A DNA stretch of 64,000 nucleotides, taken from assembly GCA_022822495.1 (NCBI GenBank), contig JAJEBQ010000054.1, forward strand, positions 1 through 64,000. The letters are read 5' to 3'. Positions 34,360-43,058 of the stretch are shown here, piece by piece; within the stretch, counting starts at the first letter, position 1; every line of letters begins with the position of its first letter. The DNA comes from Paracoccaceae bacterium (GTDB lineage: Bacteria > Pseudomonadota > Alphaproteobacteria > Rhodobacterales > Rhodobacteraceae). Below the pieces are notes generated by a model. It was not told the DNA's origin, ran no database searches, and saw nothing but the letters and a program-made list of their open reading frames with translations. The position numbers and the translations under genes were made by a program.

Positions 34360-37279
34360 ATATCGCCTACCTCAGGGAGGAAAAATTGATCGCCAAAAGC
34401 CAATAAAATTCACCTTCAATGGTGTAACGATTGAAGGTTGCCAAGGTGATACCATTGCTTCAGCCTTGCTGGCGAATGGCATCAGGATAACAGGGAGAAG
34501 TTTCAAATATCATCGTCCAAGGGGTATCGTTACAGCAGGTATTGAAGAGCCAGGAACCTTTGTGGAGGTTATGGGAGAGGGGAGATCAACAACTGTTCCC
34601 GCAACGATGGTTCATGTCCAGCCAGAAATGCAGGTAAAAAGCATAAATTGTTGGCCAAATCCGAAGTACGATCTGGCCCAGTTATTGCAAGTGTTTTCCC
34701 CTTTGTTGCCATCGGGTTTTTACTACAAGACTTTTTTTCAACCTGAATGGAAGGTCTTCGAGCCATTTATCAGAAAAATGGCAGGATTGGCCAAGATTCC
34801 ACAAGATGATACTCCCTTACAATCTTATGACTCTACCGATACCCATTGTGAATTTCTAATAGTTGGTGGAGGCATATCCGGGATTATTGCCACCGTCATG
34901 ACGGCCCAAACCGGAAAAAGAGTGATTTGGGTTGACAACCTTCAAAACCAGCATGGTGGTTTTCCAATCGCGAGTGCGGATAAAATAATCCTGGAGCGCT
35001 GGCTCCAGGCACTAAGAGACCAATTAAAGGGTTTCGCTAATGTCAGGATTTTGAAGCAAGCCTTGGCCTGGGGATACCGGGAACAAAATCTGGTTTTGGT
35101 AAATCAAAACCGTGAGGAGGTGAATGATGTCTTGTTATGGAGAATTCGTGCCAGGCAAGTGTTATTGGCCAATGGTTGTACTGAAAGAGGACTGGTATTT
35201 CCCGACAATGATCGTCCAGGCATAATGCTTGCCTCGGGGGTAATGAAATATTGTCAGCATTACGCAGTTACTCCCGGGGAAAGAATTATCCTTTATACCA
35301 ATAACAACAGCATCAGGATATTGGCTGAAACCCTCATGGGGCAAGGAAAAGAAATTTCAGCAATAATTGATACGAGAGAAGATACGGGCCAGGATTACCG
35401 AGGTTTGCCTCCAACAATAAAGATCTTAACCGGATACGAAATCACCAAAGTAATTGGTTGGAATAGCGTAAGAGGATTGATTGCTTCATCATTATCAGGT
35501 GATGATTCAATAAGGTTGAGTTGTGACCTGCTGGCGGTTTCAGGAGGGTGGAATCCAAATTTGCAATTATGGATGCAATCTGGTGGCGCTTATGCCTTTT
35601 CTCCTGAAACGGCAACGTTTGTACCAACCACATCATTACAAGAGGTTATAGCCTTGGGTATGTGTGCCGGTTATTTCAACCCGAAGGAAAATTTATGTGA
35701 AACTCGCAAGAGGGTTTCCGAATTGATTGAAAACTTGGGTTTAAAGTCTGAATCCCTGGAATTACCACAGTTAAACATGTCTGAAAAACCCTATAGAATA
35801 CAATCATACTGGCAACCAAGCAGCACCAACATCGGGTCTAAATCTTTTGTCGATATATTGAATGATGTGACCCTGGAAGATATCAAGTTGGCTTTGCGGG
35901 AAGGTTATGACGATATAGAACTGGTAAAACGATATACGACACTTGGGATGGGTTTGGACCAGGGAAAAACAGGAAACGTGAATGCTACCGGTATTGTTGC
36001 AACACTATCGGGCAAGCCTATGGATGATGTAGGATTAATCAAATACCGCTCCCCTGTGTCACCCATACCTTTTGGTACAGTAGGGAAGCCGGAAGGAAAA
36101 TTTATTAAACCCTATCGAACGACACCAATTACAAATTGGAACCGGAAAAACGGTGCTGTCCTTTATGAAGCAGGTGCGAATTGGAAACGACCAGGTTATT
36201 ACCTCTTGCAAAATGAAACTATGGCGGAAGCCATAAACCGTGAAGCTCGGGCGGTTCGAAATGGGTTGGCAATTTATGATGGATCACCTTTGGGCACTTT
36301 TGAAATAAAGGGCAGGGATGCAGCCAAATTTTTGGACATGATTTACACCAATCGGATTGGGGATATTCCCAAAGGCACGGGTAGATATGGATTGATGCTG
36401 ACTGAAGAGGGATTTATCCTGGATGATGGAGTCTGTTTTTGTATGGCAGAAAATTGGTATCAGGTTTCGGTATCAACGGGTAACGCGGATCAGGTTCATC
36501 TACACTTGGAAAAATGCCTCAGATACGACTTTTCGCACCTTGAAGTATCCGTAACAAATTTAACACTTCAATGGATGAATGCGACTGTATGTGGTCCCTT
36601 AGCCAGAGATTTTTTGCAGGAATTTTCATTGGATATAGATCTTTCACCTGAAAAGTTTCCATTCATGGGAATAAGAGATGGGGTGTTCAATGGCATGCCC
36701 GTACGAATCGCAAGAGTCAGTTTTACCGGTGAGTTGTCCTTCGAGATCAATGTTCATACTCGCTATCTCAAGCAATTGTGGGAAAGATTGATTAGTAAGG
36801 GCAATAAATATGGAATAACCCCCATAGGTTCAGAAACAAATCATGTTCTCAGAGTCGAAAAGGGATTTTTGTCCCTTGGCCACGAAGTGGACGGGGTTGT
36901 TGATCCGATTGACCTTGGGCTTGGATGGGTAATGAGCAAGTTTAAGAAGGATTATATTGGCAAAAAGGCGGTCGCATTAAACAGGACATCTCACTTGCCA
37001 AGAAAAGAGTTGGTTGGGTTGGTTGCCCAAAACAATGATATCCAATTCCCTGAAGGTGCTCCGATTGTCGTTTCCAAAAACCAAAGTATTATTGAGGGTC
37101 ATGTAACCGCTTCGGTATGGAGTGAAATAAATAACAGATTTGTTGCCTTGGCATTATTAAATAATGGCAGGAGCAGGATTTCCGAAATCGTTCAGGTTAG
37201 AAATCTAACTGGTATTGAAAAGGGAGAAGTTGTTGCTCCCTGCTTTTATGACCCCGATGGCAAGCGCTTAAGAAGTTGA
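34349..37279 (+). CDS. soxA: sarcosine oxidase subunit alpha
   Basis: The 976-residue subunit has an N-terminal ferredoxin-like fold (FNGVTIEGCQGDTIASALLA, about 25-45), an NAD-binding Rossmann fold (LIVGGGISGIIATVMTA, about 170-186), and a C-terminal GcvT-like folate domain (YGLMLTEEGFILDDGVCF; GFLSLGHEVDGVVDPIDLGL). The folate domain converts the released C1 unit to 5,10-methylene-tetrahydrofolate. Length matches the family. Start ATG 34349 lies inside the soxD end. Confidence 0.96.
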   Translation: MPHKYRLPQGGKIDRQKPIKFTFNGVTIEGCQGDTIASALLANGIRITGRSFKYHRPRGIVTAGIEEPGTFVEVMGEGRSTTVPATMVHVQPEMQVKSINCWPNPKYDLAQLLQVFSPLLPSGFYYKTFFQPEWKVFEPFIRKMAGLAKIPQDDTPLQSYDSTDTHCEFLIVGGGISGIIATVMTAQTGKRVIWVDNLQNQHGGFPIASADKIILERWLQALRDQLKGFANVRILKQALAWGYREQNLVLVNQNREEVNDVLLWRIRARQVLLANGCTERGLVFPDNDRPGIMLASGVMKYCQHYAVTPGERIILYTNNNSIRILAETLMGQGKEISAIIDTREDTGQDYRGLPPTIKILTGYEITKVIGWNSVRGLIASSLSGDDSIRLSCDLLAVSGGWNPNLQLWMQSGGAYAFSPETATFVPTTSLQEVIALGMCAGYFNPKENLCETRKRVSELIENLGLKSESLELPQLNMSEKPYRIQSYWQPSSTNIGSKSFVDILNDVTLEDIKLALREGYDDIELVKRYTTLGMGLDQGKTGNVNATGIVATLSGKPMDDVGLIKYRSPVSPIPFGTVGKPEGKFIKPYRTTPITNWNRKNGAVLYEAGANWKRPGYYLLQNETMAEAINREARAVRNGLAIYDGSPLGTFEIKGRDAAKFLDMIYTNRIGDIPKGTGRYGLMLTEEGFILDDGVCFCMAENWYQVSVSTGNADQVHLHLEKCLRYDFSHLEVSVTNLTLQWMNATVCGPLARDFLQEFSLDIDLSPEKFPFMGIRDGVFNGMPVRIARVSFTGELSFEINVHTRYLKQLWERLISKGNKYGITPIGSETNHVLRVEKGFLSLGHEVDGVVDPIDLGLGWVMSKFKKDYIGKKAVALNRTSHLPRKELVGLVAQNNDIQFPEGAPIVVSKNQSIIEGHVTASVWSEINNRFVALALLNNGRSRISEIVQVRNLTGIEKGEVVAPCFYDPDGKRLRS

Positions 37280-37286
37280 AGGGCAG

Positions 37287-37769
37287 GTGGTTATGAAACT
37301 TGATATTCGAGATCAGACGGCGTTATTTGACATCAAGGGCAACCGGGAAATATGGTTAAATATGACAATTCCAGATTTGCCTAGCCCTCCAGAAAAACCA
37401 AACACGCTTAGCGTATGTAATGGAAATGAAATTTACTGGGTTGGCCGAAAGCATTTTTTGTTTCGAACGAGTCTAGAGGAAGAGGATTACTGGCAAAGAA
37501 CTTTTCGCGACATTGAAAAAAACGGGCTGATCGTGCAATCACGGGTTTCGGATATTTATAATTTTCTTGCCTTTAGAGGAGAGAATGTAATTACTGAACT
37601 TGCAACCTTTACGTCCCTTGACTTGGAAAACCTCGGTGATACGAGCTGTTGTTTTTCCCAAGCACTGGGCTTACAAGCTCTCTTTATTCGGAGGGACTAC
37701 GGGTTTGAGATAGCATTCGAGCATTGTTACCTTGAAATGATTCAGGAACAGTTTGCACCTTATTGGTAG
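37287..37769 (+). CDS. soxG: sarcosine oxidase subunit gamma
   Basis: The 160-residue SoxG subunit follows soxA by 7 bases. The internal block RVSDIYNFLAFRGENVITEL and the C-terminal region with ALGLQALFIRRDYGFEIAFE are consistent with the family, which is poorly conserved. The gene is the last in soxBDAG. It has the GcvT C-terminal-like fold and is structural. Confidence 0.88.
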   Translation: MVMKLDIRDQTALFDIKGNREIWLNMTIPDLPSPPEKPNTLSVCNGNEIYWVGRKHFLFRTSLEEEDYWQRTFRDIEKNGLIVQSRVSDIYNFLAFRGENVITELATFTSLDLENLGDTSCCFSQALGLQALFIRRDYGFEIAFEHCYLEMIQEQFAPYW

Positions 37770-37934
37770 CCGCAAGCAACTTTCATTTCTCTCTGAGAAT
37801 GATGACAAAAGTTAGCAACAATAAAAGTAGCCAACAGTATTTTATATCTGATGTTTGTTTGAACTAGCACTCAAATTAGTGTAATTCCCAAGGTCGTAAC
37901 GCTTGATTAATTTTATTCAATTCAGGATTTAATA

Positions 37935-39122
37935 ATGAGAAAAATTTATACATTAACTATTGCCGGAATTCTGGCTCTTGGTGTACAGGTCAAGGCTGAG
38001 GATGTAAAAATCGGCCTGCTGTTATCATATACGGGGCCGATTGAAGAGTTGGTTGCACCCATGGCAGATGGTGCCGAATTTGCGGCGATGGAAGTAAGCG
38101 ATTCAGGTATCTTTCTTGGAGGTAAAACCGTAACCGCGGTAAGGGGTGATGCAACTTGTGTTGATGCTGGCGCCGCGACAGCGGCGGCCGAACGACTTGT
38201 AACTGTTGACAAGGTGAGTGCAATAATGGGTGCTGACTGTTCTGGTGTAACAGGTGCCGTGTTACAAAATGTTGCATTGCCCAACGGCATCGTGATGATT
38301 TCACCAGCTTCAACCTCTCCTGGATTTACCACGGTAGAGGATGATGGTCTGTTCTTTCGGACTGCTCCTTCGGATGCCAGACAAGGACAGCTTATGGCCG
38401 AAATCATAACTGAGAGAGGGTATGGCTCTGCAGCTGTTACATTCATCAACAATGACTATGGTAAGGGTTTGTCTGACAGTTTTGCCGCATCCTTTGCAGA
38501 CCTGGGTGGTGAAATCACTATCAATGCTCCACACGAAGTTGGTAAAGGGGATTACAGTGCCGAAGTCGCAGCACTTGCAGCTGCTGGAGGTGACGTCATG
38601 GTCGTTGCCGGATACATAGGTGAGGGCGGTAAAACAATCGTTCGTGGTTCGCTTGATGCAGGGTCCTTTGATACCTTCGTTTTCCCGGACGGAATGTACG
38701 GTGATGGTCTTCTGGAAGATTTCGGCAATGAGCTGGATGGTTCCTTTGGTCAGGCTCCAGGAACGGATAGTGACGGGCTTGCTACCTTTGCTGAATTGGT
38801 TGCACCTTCTGGTTTGAATGGTGAAGGTCCCTTTATTGGGGAATCTTATGATGCAACGGCCCTGATACTTTTGGCCATGCAGGCCGCTGGGTCCTCTGAA
38901 AGTAAGTTGTTAAAGGAAAAGGTCATGGATGTTGCCAATGCCCCAGGTGAAGAAATTTATCCCGGTGAATTGGCCAAGGGTTTGGAAATTCTGGCCAAGG
39001 GTGGCGAAATTGATTATGTTGGCGCCAGTTCAGTTGAACTCATAGAACCGGGTGAGTCAGCTGGTAACTACCGGGAATTCGAGGTGCAGGACGGAGCTTG
39101 GGTTACCGTCTCATTCCGATAG
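37935..39122 (+). CDS. branched-chain amino-acid-type ABC transporter substrate-binding protein
   Basis: The 395-residue periplasmic protein has a signal peptide (MRKIYTLTIAGILALGVQVK, cleaved near KAED). It has the LivK-type two-lobe fold: IGLLLSYTGPIEELVAPMAD, the VSAIMGADCSGVTGAVLQN loop and FINNDYGKGLSDSFAASF. The ligand is unknown; this family binds many substrates besides branched-chain amino acids, including amides and aromatic acids. A strong hairpin follows at 39144-39166, ahead of the ATPase gene, as often seen after binding-protein genes. It opens a five-gene importer operon next to soxBDAG. Confidence 0.93.
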   Translation: MRKIYTLTIAGILALGVQVKAEDVKIGLLLSYTGPIEELVAPMADGAEFAAMEVSDSGIFLGGKTVTAVRGDATCVDAGAATAAAERLVTVDKVSAIMGADCSGVTGAVLQNVALPNGIVMISPASTSPGFTTVEDDGLFFRTAPSDARQGQLMAEIITERGYGSAAVTFINNDYGKGLSDSFAASFADLGGEITINAPHEVGKGDYSAEVAALAAAGGDVMVVAGYIGEGGKTIVRGSLDAGSFDTFVFPDGMYGDGLLEDFGNELDGSFGQAPGTDSDGLATFAELVAPSGLNGEGPFIGESYDATALILLAMQAAGSSESKLLKEKVMDVANAPGEEIYPGELAKGLEILAKGGEIDYVGASSVELIEPGESAGNYREFEVQDGAWVTVSFR

Positions 39123-39143
39123 GTAGAATCTGTAAAATTTTCC

Positions 39144-39166
39144 GAGGTTGGGTACACCCCAACCTC
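39144..39166 (+). other. intercistronic hairpin after the binding-protein gene
   Basis: GAGGTTGGG (39144-39152) pairs perfectly with CCCAACCTC (39158-39166) around a 5-base loop. No T run follows, and the next genes are in the same direction. It probably protects the upstream mRNA and raises binding-protein output relative to the ATPase and permease. Confidence 0.65.
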
Positions 39167-39169
39167 CTC

Positions 39170-39964
39170 GTGCGGGTATCCACATTGGTTTTAGCTGTCC
39201 GAAATCTCAGCAAGAAATTCGGTGAGTTTGCGGCCGTAGATAGGGTTTCTTTTGATATCGAATTGGGCTCCATAACCGGGTTGATCGGTCCAAATGGAGC
39301 CGGAAAGACAACGCTCTTTAATACCATTAACGGGTACTATCCCCCTACCTCCGGCAAGGTTTATCTTGACAGCAAGGACATAACCGGGTTTCCTCCGCAC
39401 AAGTTGTTTTCTAAGGGTGTCTTGCGAACCTTTCAGAAAGCACATGAGTTTTCGACCCTTACGGTGTGGGAAAACCTGATGGTGGTTCCAAGCAATCAAC
39501 TGGGTGAGAAATTTACCCAAACCTGTTTGGCCAGAAGGAAGATTATCCAGCAGGAAAAGAAGATAAAGGCCCAGGCTCAAAAGGTTCTTGAGTTTCTTGA
39601 GCTTGAAGAAGTTGCCGATTTACCGGCAGGGAATCTTTCCGGTGGCCAGAAGAAACTTCTTGAATTGGGACGAACCATGATGGTTGATGCACGAATTGTC
39701 TTTCTTGATGAGGTTGCTGCCGGTGTTAACCGGACGCTTTTGAAAAAAATAACAAGGGCCATCCTAAGTTTGAATCAACAATATAATTACACCTTCTGTC
39801 TCATTGAGCACGACATGGATTTCATAGGTGCCTTGTGCAACCCTGTAATATGCATGGCTGAAGGAAGAATACTAACCCAGGGAACGATGTCGGAAGTTAC
39901 CAACAACGAGGAGGTTATCCAGGCGTATCTGGGGGCTAGAGCCAAGGATAAGGCACTGCAGTAA
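39170..39964 (+). CDS. branched-chain amino-acid-type ABC transporter ATP-binding protein (LivG-like)
   Basis: This importer ATPase has Walker A GPNGAGKTTLFN (about 39-50), signature LSGGQKKLLELGRTMM and Walker B RIVFLDEVAAGV, with switch histidine IEHDMDFIGALC. The reading frame is open further upstream; the start is set at GTG 39170 because it follows the hairpin and gives a LivG-like N-terminus (LAVRNLSKKFGEFAAVD). TTG 39185 is an alternative. The stop overlaps the next ATG. Confidence 0.9.
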   Translation: MRVSTLVLAVRNLSKKFGEFAAVDRVSFDIELGSITGLIGPNGAGKTTLFNTINGYYPPTSGKVYLDSKDITGFPPHKLFSKGVLRTFQKAHEFSTLTVWENLMVVPSNQLGEKFTQTCLARRKIIQQEKKIKAQAQKVLEFLELEEVADLPAGNLSGGQKKLLELGRTMMVDARIVFLDEVAAGVNRTLLKKITRAILSLNQQYNYTFCLIEHDMDFIGALCNPVICMAEGRILTQGTMSEVTNNEEVIQAYLGARAKDKALQ

Positions 39965-40668
39965 TGCCCTATCTTGATTGTATTGATCTTACAGCGGGAT
40001 ATGGCGGTGGAGATATCATCACTGATTGCAAGTTATATGCAGATTTGGGCAAGGTCTCCGTGATAGTCGGTCCAAATGGGGCCGGTAAATCAACAGCCAT
40101 GAAAGCCATTTTGGGTTTGGTCCGTTTATCACGAGGACATGTGGTTCTTGACGGTAAGGAGATTTCTTGTTTGACCCCTCAGGCCAAAGTGGCCGAGGGT
40201 ATGGCTTTTGTTCCTCAGGTCAAAAATGTCTTTCCCAGTTTGACGGTTGAAGAAAATCTCGAAATGGGGGCTTTTCTCAGGCGTGATCCGATTACGCAAT
40301 CCATGCAGGAAGTCTTTGATCTGTTTCCTGCTTTGGGTGATTTTCGCAAAAAGAAGGCAGGTGATCTCTCGGGGGGTCAACGGCAGCAGGTTGCTGTCGG
40401 CCGAGCCCTAATGACGCAACCCAAAATGCTATTACTTGATGAACCATCAGCAGGCGTCTCACCCATGGTCATGGATAACCTGTTTGACATGATTGTTCAA
40501 GTGGCAGCCTCAGGTATTGCTGTCATGATTTGTGAACAAAATGCCAAACAGGCCTTGGAAATTGCTGATGTTGGTTTTGTTTTAGTACAGGGTGAAAACA
40601 GGTTTACAGATTCTGGGGTCAATCTTCTGGCCAATGACCAGGTTCGCAGATCCTTTCTGGGTGGTTAG
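39964..40668 (+). CDS. branched-chain amino-acid-type ABC transporter ATP-binding protein (LivF-like)
   Basis: The 234-residue LivF-type ATPase has Walker A GPNGAGKSTAMKA (about 37-49), signature LSGGQRQQVAVGRALM and Walker B MLLLDEPSAGVSP, with ICEQNAKQALEIAD replacing the H-loop, as in LivF. It starts at the ATG overlapping the preceding stop (TAATG). Confidence 0.93.
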   Translation: MPYLDCIDLTAGYGGGDIITDCKLYADLGKVSVIVGPNGAGKSTAMKAILGLVRLSRGHVVLDGKEISCLTPQAKVAEGMAFVPQVKNVFPSLTVEENLEMGAFLRRDPITQSMQEVFDLFPALGDFRKKKAGDLSGGQRQQVAVGRALMTQPKMLLLDEPSAGVSPMVMDNLFDMIVQVAASGIAVMICEQNAKQALEIADVGFVLVQGENRFTDSGVNLLANDQVRRSFLGG

Positions 40669-40673
40669 AGAAA

Positions 40674-41687
40674 ATGGTTGATATTATCAATGCAGTAACT
40701 TTATTGACCAATTATGTTCTATTACCCGGGATGACCTACGGAAGTCATTTGGGGCTTGGAGCATTGGGTATAACGCTTGTATATGGGATATTAAGATTTT
40801 CTAATTTTGCGCATGGTGATACCATGGCATTTGGAACCATGATGACCATCCTTCTGACTTGGGGTTTGCAAGCACTGGGAATATCCATTTATCCACTGCC
40901 AACAGCAATATTGGTAATCCCAATCGGAGTGGTGATTGCCTCTGTAGTTGTTTTGGGTTTTGACAAGTTTGTTTATGCTCATTTCAGACAGATCAATGCT
41001 CCGTCGGTCATGTTTGTCATTGCCTCTGTAGGGATTATGTTTGTTTTACAGGGGCTGATCAGATTAATTATTGGCCCGGAAAATCAATCCTTTGCTGATG
41101 GGGCAAGGTTTATTTTCACGGCAAGGGAGTTCAAAGAGTATTTTGGCTTGTCAGAAGGCCTGTCCATCAAGGTCAGTCAACTTATGAGTCTTGGTGTGAC
41201 CACTATTCTTGTAGCAAGTCTCTTTTGGTTTTTGTACAATACCACAACTGGTAAATCCCTGCGCGCCTATTCGGATAATCGTGATCTCGCACAACTTTCA
41301 GGCATAAATCCGGATCGTGTTGTAATCCTCACCTGGGTTATTGCAACGGCACTTGCAACTATTGCAGGTGTCCTTTACGGGCTCGATAAAAGCTTTAAGC
41401 CATCGGTGTATTTTCAACTCCTGTTACCCATTTTTGCGGCTGCAATCGTCGGCGGCCTTGGCAACCCCCTTGGGGCATTTGTCGGTGGCTTTGTCGTTGC
41501 CTTTTCGGAAATTGCGATCACCTACGCCTACAAAAGATTCTTGGCGTATCTTCTCCCAGAAGGAATGGAACCAACGACATTGGTACAACTTCTTGGGACC
41601 GAATACAAATTCGCAGTCAGTTTCCTCATTCTGGTTATCGTTCTCCTCATCAAGCCCTCAGGTATCTTTGCCGGAAAAACAGCATGA
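40674..41687 (+). CDS. branched-chain amino-acid-type ABC transporter permease (LivH-like)
   Basis: The 337-residue permease has eight or so hydrophobic segments. It shows the LivH blocks GALGITLVYGILRFSNFAHG (residues about 27-46), SLRAYSDNRDLAQLSGINPD and AAAIVGGLGNPLGAFVGGF. It overlaps the next permease by ATGA. Confidence 0.93.
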   Translation: MVDIINAVTLLTNYVLLPGMTYGSHLGLGALGITLVYGILRFSNFAHGDTMAFGTMMTILLTWGLQALGISIYPLPTAILVIPIGVVIASVVVLGFDKFVYAHFRQINAPSVMFVIASVGIMFVLQGLIRLIIGPENQSFADGARFIFTAREFKEYFGLSEGLSIKVSQLMSLGVTTILVASLFWFLYNTTTGKSLRAYSDNRDLAQLSGINPDRVVILTWVIATALATIAGVLYGLDKSFKPSVYFQLLLPIFAAAIVGGLGNPLGAFVGGFVVAFSEIAITYAYKRFLAYLLPEGMEPTTLVQLLGTEYKFAVSFLILVIVLLIKPSGIFAGKTA

Positions 41688-42997
41688 GGATATTTCATGA
41701 CAACAGAAGGTTTTTCTGCTTTGGGGTCATGGCACTCTTGCTGCTTGCAGTCGGTTTTTTCCAGAGTTGGAATCTGATGTTTCAAATTTTCAATTTGTGT
41801 TTGATTTCGGCTGTCATGGCCTTGGGGGTAAACATTCAATGGGGATATGTAGGGCTGTTTAATGTCGGTGTAATGGGCTTTGCTGCTTTGGGAGGTTTGT
41901 CAGCGGTCATCATTTCAGTAACCCCCGTTCAGGAAGCCTGGCTAGCCGGAGGAACAAGAATTGTGTCTGCCGGTTTGATAACCATTATTGGTGCGGGACT
42001 TATCGCCTTTGTACGGTATAAACTTGCTGGCAAGATTACCAATTATCTCACCGTGGTCGTAGGAATCTTAACCTATTTTGCCGCAAGGCACTTTTATATT
42101 CCAGGAGCTGGTGCTGTCGAAGCTGTAAATCCTGCTTTAACAGGGTATCTTGGAGGTTTAGGTCTTCCCATTCTTTTCTCCTGGTTGGTTGGCGGACTGG
42201 TCGCAGGTTGTGCAGCCTGGTTTATAGGTAAGATCACCCTGGGTCTGCGGGCGGACTATCTTGCCATTGCAACCTTGGGAATATCAGAAATTCTGATTCT
42301 GATTATCAAGAATGAGGATTGGCTTGCTCGGGGTGTAAAAAATGTCATTGGTCTACCCAGACCAGTAGCCTATGAAAGAGATCTGCAAGCTTCCAATTGG
42401 TTCATTAATCTTGCAGAAGATTTTGGTGCAGACATAATTACATTTTCAAGTCTTTGGGTTAAAGTCAGCTACTCTTTATTGTTCTTGGGCTGTTTGGTTG
42501 TACTGCTTATCCTTTTTGAACTTGCCTTGAAATCTCCCTGGGGCAGGATGATGCGTGCCATTCGTGATAACGAAACCTCTGCCCATGCAATGGGTAAGGA
42601 TATTGTGGCAAGAAAACTGCAGGTATTTGTACTTGGGTCAATAGTTATCGGTATCGGCGGAGCCATGCTGACCACCCTGGATGGACAATTTACCCCTACA
42701 AGTTACCAACCCATGCGATTTACTTTTCTTATTTGGGTCATGGTTATTGTCGGTGGATCTGGCAATAATTGGGGTTCAATTCTTGGAGGGTTTTTCATTT
42801 GGTTCGTATGGATTGAATCGGAACCGGTCGGCTTGTGGTTGATGGAGTTAATCACCTCTGGTCTAGAAGAAGACAGTACACTCAAAGAGCACCTTGTCAG
42901 AAACGCTGCCCATATGCGTTTGTTGACCATGGGGGTAATTTTACTCATTGTATTGAAGTATTTCCCTAGAGGATTAATTCCTGAAGGTACCAAGTGA
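41684..42997 (+). CDS. branched-chain amino-acid-type ABC transporter permease (LivM-like)
   Basis: The 437-residue permease is longer than the usual 300-360 residues, with an inserted region in the first half. It has VMALGVNIQWGYVGLFNVGV, LRADYLAIATLGISEI and MRAIRDNETSAHAMGKDI. MVIVGGSGNNWGSILGGFF ends the transmembrane core. It completes a K-G-F-H-M importer next to soxBDAG. Confidence 0.92.
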   Translation: MRIFHDNRRFFCFGVMALLLLAVGFFQSWNLMFQIFNLCLISAVMALGVNIQWGYVGLFNVGVMGFAALGGLSAVIISVTPVQEAWLAGGTRIVSAGLITIIGAGLIAFVRYKLAGKITNYLTVVVGILTYFAARHFYIPGAGAVEAVNPALTGYLGGLGLPILFSWLVGGLVAGCAAWFIGKITLGLRADYLAIATLGISEILILIIKNEDWLARGVKNVIGLPRPVAYERDLQASNWFINLAEDFGADIITFSSLWVKVSYSLLFLGCLVVLLILFELALKSPWGRMMRAIRDNETSAHAMGKDIVARKLQVFVLGSIVIGIGGAMLTTLDGQFTPTSYQPMRFTFLIWVMVIVGGSGNNWGSILGGFFIWFVWIESEPVGLWLMELITSGLEEDSTLKEHLVRNAAHMRLLTMGVILLIVLKYFPRGLIPEGTK

Positions 42998-43058
42998 TCT
43001 AAATGTGTTGTCTACCCGGAACCATTTTTCGTACGTTCAAATGAAACAAATCTGACCC

